Of a stretch of DNA of 64,000 bases, positions 62,034-64,000 are shown in pieces. Source of the DNA: G963666705 sp963666705 (GTDB taxonomy: Bacteria; Pseudomonadota; Alphaproteobacteria; CADEGL01). Location of the stretch: NCBI GenBank assembly GCA_963666705.2, contig CAXXKO010000029.1, forward strand, positions 573,451 to 637,450, in the 5' to 3' direction. Position numbers and translations under genes: made by a program. Under the pieces are notes generated by a model. The model searched no databases and was not told the DNA's origin. It saw only the letters and a list, made by a program, of their open reading frames with translations. How positions within the stretch are numbered: position 1 is the stretch's first letter; the number at the start of each line of letters is the position of its first letter.

Positions 62034-62336
62034 ACCGACCACCCAGCCCACGCTTGACCCCGTGGGCCCACAGGTCCCTCCCGCGCGCGCCGCCGCGTCA
62101 GCCTGTTGAGGGCACACCGCGTCGCGCGCGGGGCCCTCCCGTGGACTACGGGGACAAGCCCGCAGCCGCCAAGCGGTCCCTTCTTACACCGCCGAGGTGG
62201 TCCCTTTTTGCTCCGCCATTGACACATCGACGAGGAAGGCGCGCCTTATTTTCGCGTCGTGGTCCAGACGGACAGTGCCTATCTCGGCGCGGAAATAGAC
62301 GAGCTGCGCATCACGCCCGGCATGCAGGCCAGCGTG

Positions 62337-62373
62337 GATATCCATACCGGCGAGCGCTCGGTGATGGAGTATC
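62337..62373 (+). repeat. 37-bp direct repeat, left of the IS3-type element
   Basis: It begins GATATCCATACCGGCGAGCG and ends GGAGTATC; identical to 63788-63824. This is far longer than the 3-5 bp duplication expected for IS3. Confidence 0.9.
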
Positions 62374-62439
62374 TGAGTCGGACCCGATTTCCTTGGACAC
62401 AGAATTGGCTTAATCGAAGTGTCCAAGGAGGACCGGAAC

Positions 62440-62850
62440 ATGACCGATAATTTTGAGAAGAAAGTTGCTGTTGATGGGCCTGTGGTAAATGCGGGCGAGC
62501 TTGGCTCGTCCACGTTTTCCCCAGGCCAGGCTTTGCCGGCAGGCCCGCTGGGACTTGGCCAGCGATGGACGGTGGCGCGCAAGCGTGAGGTCGTTCTGCG
62601 GCTTTTGCGTGACGAGCCGGTGCAACTTCTGTCGCGCCAGTTGGGCGTAGAGATCTTCCGGCTCGAGCAGTGGCGTGAGAAAGCGATCGGCGGGATCGAC
62701 GCCTCGCTCAAGCAACGCAAGGGCGATCCGGTGCAGGCGGAACTGGATAGCGCCATGAAGCGGATCGGAGAGTTGACCATGCAGGTGGAACTGCTGGAGG
62801 CCAAGACGGAGACCTTCGGCCCTTTGGGGCGGCGGAGGTCGCGGCGATGA
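62440..62850 (+). CDS. IS3-type OrfA (helix-turn-helix)
   Basis: The 136-residue protein starts at ATG 62440 behind AAGGAGGACC. The HTH region is RWTVARKREVVLRLLRDEPV then QLLSRQLGVEIFRLEQWREK, followed by a leucine-rich coil (DSAMKRIGELTMQVELLEAK). Its stop overlaps the orfB ATG. Confidence 0.85.
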   Translation: MTDNFEKKVAVDGPVVNAGELGSSTFSPGQALPAGPLGLGQRWTVARKREVVLRLLRDEPVQLLSRQLGVEIFRLEQWREKAIGGIDASLKQRKGDPVQAELDSAMKRIGELTMQVELLEAKTETFGPLGRRRSRR

Positions 62851-63752
62851 GTGCCGCCACCTCGCCCGGCACGGGTCTGGCCTACGGCCTGCGGCGGGTC
62901 TGCGCCGCCTGGGGCATGGCCCGCTCCTCGTTCTACGCCATGACCTCCGGCCAGCACGCCGAGCAGCCGCCGGCAAAGCGTCGGGGACCGAAGCCCGCGA
63001 TCTCGGACCAGGCGCTGCTGGTGGCGATCGAAGCCGACCTGGAGGCATCGCCCTGGGAGGGCGAGGGCTACCGCAAGGTCTGGGCTCGGCTTCGGGTCTG
63101 TCGCGACATCCGGGTTGCCCGCAAGCGGGTGCTCCGCCTGATGCGCGAGAACAATCTGCTCTCGCCCCATCGCTGCCGCCGCCGTGGCGGCAATCCCCAT
63201 GACGGTGAGATCATCACTCATGCCCCGAACCTCATGTGGGGCACCGATGGCGTTCGGGTGTTCACGGTGGACGACGGCTGGGGCTGGATCTTCACCGCCG
63301 TCGAGCATTGGAACGCCGAGTGTGTCGGCTGGCATGTCTGCAAGCGCGGCGACCGCTTCGCCGCCCTGCAGCCGATCTCCATGGGGCTTGCCGGGCTGTA
63401 TGGCTCGACCGCGGCCGGCGCGGCTCGGGGGCTGGCCTTGCGGATGGATCACGGCTCCCAGTATCTGTCGGACCACTTCACCAACCAGATCAAGTTCTGG
63501 GGCATCCAGCCGTCCTACGCCTTCGTCGCCGAGCCCCAGACCAACGGCGTCGCCGAGCGGTTCAATCGCACGCTCAAGGAACAGATCATCCATGGTCGCA
63601 TCTACAGCAACATCGCGGAGCTGCGGGACGCCGTCCGCGACTTCGTCGAACTCTACAATGCCCAGTGGATCGTCGAAAAGAACGGCTACCTGAGCCCCGC
63701 TCAAGCTCGTCAGGCGTGGCACGCCGCGATCTCAATCAGGCCCGCCGCGTGA
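62847..63752 (+). CDS. IS3-type OrfB integrase-core transposase
   Basis: The 301-residue transposase has an HTH_21-like N-terminal region (EGYRKVWARLRVCRDIRVAR, KRVLRLMRENNLLSPHR). The DDE core follows: LMWGTDGVRVFTVDDGWGWI (first Asp), ALRMDHGSQYLSDHFTNQIK (second Asp) and QTNGVAERFNRTLKEQI (Glu). It uses an ATGA overlap with orfA rather than an obvious frameshift signal. Confidence 0.9.
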   Translation: MSAATSPGTGLAYGLRRVCAAWGMARSSFYAMTSGQHAEQPPAKRRGPKPAISDQALLVAIEADLEASPWEGEGYRKVWARLRVCRDIRVARKRVLRLMRENNLLSPHRCRRRGGNPHDGEIITHAPNLMWGTDGVRVFTVDDGWGWIFTAVEHWNAECVGWHVCKRGDRFAALQPISMGLAGLYGSTAAGAARGLALRMDHGSQYLSDHFTNQIKFWGIQPSYAFVAEPQTNGVAERFNRTLKEQIIHGRIYSNIAELRDAVRDFVELYNAQWIVEKNGYLSPAQARQAWHAAISIRPAA

Positions 63753-63787
63753 GACAAACTTGTGTCCAAGGAACCGGGTGCGCTACA

Positions 63788-63824
63788 GATATCCATACCG
63801 GCGAGCGCTCGGTGATGGAGTATC
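63788..63824 (+). repeat. 37-bp direct repeat, right of the IS3-type element
   Basis: Identical to 62337-62373. It belongs to the HlyD reading frame (DIHTGERSVMEYL). Confidence 0.9.
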
Positions 63825-63894
63825 TTCTGCGCCCGGTCCTCAAGCTGCGGCACGAGGCGTTCCAGGAGCGTTGAGAGGGGGGGGATCCTAAATC

Positions 63895-64000
63895 ATGTCG
63901 GTGAGGTTCGAGCGCATTATCCAGACGATCGATTCACACACCGAAGGCAACCCCACGCGCGTCGTCGTCGGCGGGGTGCCGGTGCCGCCTGGCGATACGC
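63895..64000 (+). CDS. Proline racemase family protein (5' end only)
   Basis: The frame from ATG 63895 reads MSVRFERIIQTIDSHTEGNP then TRVVVGGVPVPPGDT and leaves the window. The IDSHTEGxPTRVVVGG start is diagnostic of the proline racemase/4-hydroxyproline epimerase/trans-3-hydroxyproline dehydratase family. The catalytic Cys residues that separate these activities lie beyond the edge. GAGAGGGGGGGG 12 or more bases upstream could be the ribosome-binding site. It may belong to amino-acid catabolism. Confidence 0.85.
   Translation, partial: MSVRFERIIQTIDSHTEGNPTRVVVGGVPVPPGDT

Larger units (their letters stand above)
59705..62224 (+). mobile_element. IS21-family insertion sequence (about 2.5 kb)
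   Basis: The istA-istB gene pair defines the family. The right end, inverted, begins TGTCAATGGCGGAGCAAAAA, then a second AAGGGACC-type block inward. The left side holds the related GGCGGACCAAAATGGGACC (from 59708) but lacks a clear TGTCA terminus, so the left boundary is approximate. Different broken genes flank it (DoxX on the left, HlyD on the right) with no shared target duplication, implying an adjacent deletion. Confidence 0.82.
62374..63787 (+). mobile_element. IS3-type insertion sequence (1414 bp)
   Basis: The ends read TG...CA, with imperfect inverted repeats sharing TTCCTTGGACACA (left TGAGTCGGACCCGATTTCCT; right, inverted, TGTAGCGCACCCGGTTCCTT). Two overlapping genes, orfA and orfB, fill it. 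It is flanked by a 37-bp duplication of HlyD coding sequence. Confidence 0.87.
62225..63874 (+). pseudogene. HlyD-family type I secretion adaptor, 3' end split by an IS3-type element
   Basis: The left piece (62226-62373) reads IDEEGAPYFRVVVQTDSAYL, ELRITPGMQASVDIHTGERS and VMEYL. The right piece (63788-63874) repeats DIHTGERSVMEYL and finishes LRPVLKLRHEAFQER with a TGA at 63872. IHTGERSVMEYLLRPVLK-x-AFxER is the standard C-terminus of membrane-fusion proteins of type I secretion systems. Everything upstream of 62225 is replaced by the IS21 element. No ABC transporter or TolC gene is visible. Confidence 0.85.

Overview
This is about 64 kb of GC-rich DNA from an alphaproteobacterium, probably of the Rhodospirillales type. 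The evidence is the hom–glpX–recJ gene order, a DivK-like regulator, a PhaC remnant and many oxidoreductase genes. The organism itself is inferred; no rRNA or tRNA gene was found. The window is unusually rich in mobile DNA: IS4 (two copies), IS1182, IS1595, IS1380 (two copies), IS21, one intact and one broken IS3-type element, an IS256 remnant, at least four MITE copies and a long IS1595-ended transposon. Many genes are broken by insertions, deletions, duplications or single-base indels.

Layout. 1-5.9 kb: four tandem secreted beta/gamma-crystallin-like paralogs on the minus strand; the third is split by an IS4 copy. 6-13.6 kb: four minus-strand FAD-dependent amine/amino-acid oxidases (D-C-B-A), with a MITE and an IS1182 element between B and A. 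13.6-17.7 kb: a MITE split by a second IS4, then a degraded molybdenum hydroxylase large subunit. 18-24.2 kb: a MerB-like protein, recJ, glpX, hom and an OmpA-like lipoprotein. 24.4-32.2 kb: a phaC 5' remnant fused to half a MITE, a DUF4440-like protein, a frameshifted PLP decarboxylase, two LLM flavin oxidoreductases, a double methyltransferase and a fifth FAD oxidase.

32.27-39.5 kb: a 7.24-kb unit with 39-bp inverted ends and 8-bp target duplications, inserted into the loop of a palindromic repeat. It carries an IS1595 copy, an orphan NHLP-type RiPP precursor, a reverse-transcriptase fragment, an IS3 fragment, an IS1380 copy, an ectoine-hydrolase-like M24 protein and a DUF2817 carboxypeptidase-like protein. 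This is the most interesting part of the window.

39.5-45.4 kb: AHSA1/ArsR pair, a duplication-inactivated 3-hydroxyisobutyrate-dehydrogenase-like gene, an RpfF-like DSF synthase divergent from a DivK-like regulator, and an ECF sigma/anti-sigma pair. 45.5-49.4 kb: a candidate ECF promoter, degenerate DNA, an IS256 remnant and an S8 protease with a Gly/Asn repeat linker. 49.5-54.3 kb: a likely catabolic operon (aminotransferase, RidA, enoyl-CoA hydratase, ADP-forming acyl-CoA synthetase). 54.4-57.7 kb: MITE, hemerythrin, acyl-CoA dehydrogenase and a lower-GC lipoprotein. 57.7-64 kb: IS1380, DoxX remnant, IS21, an HlyD 3' end split by an IS3-type element, and the start of a proline-racemase-family gene.

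Several frameshifts lie in short homopolymers, so some 'pseudogenes' may be sequencing errors. All functional calls rest on reading the sequence and recalled family motifs, with no database search.
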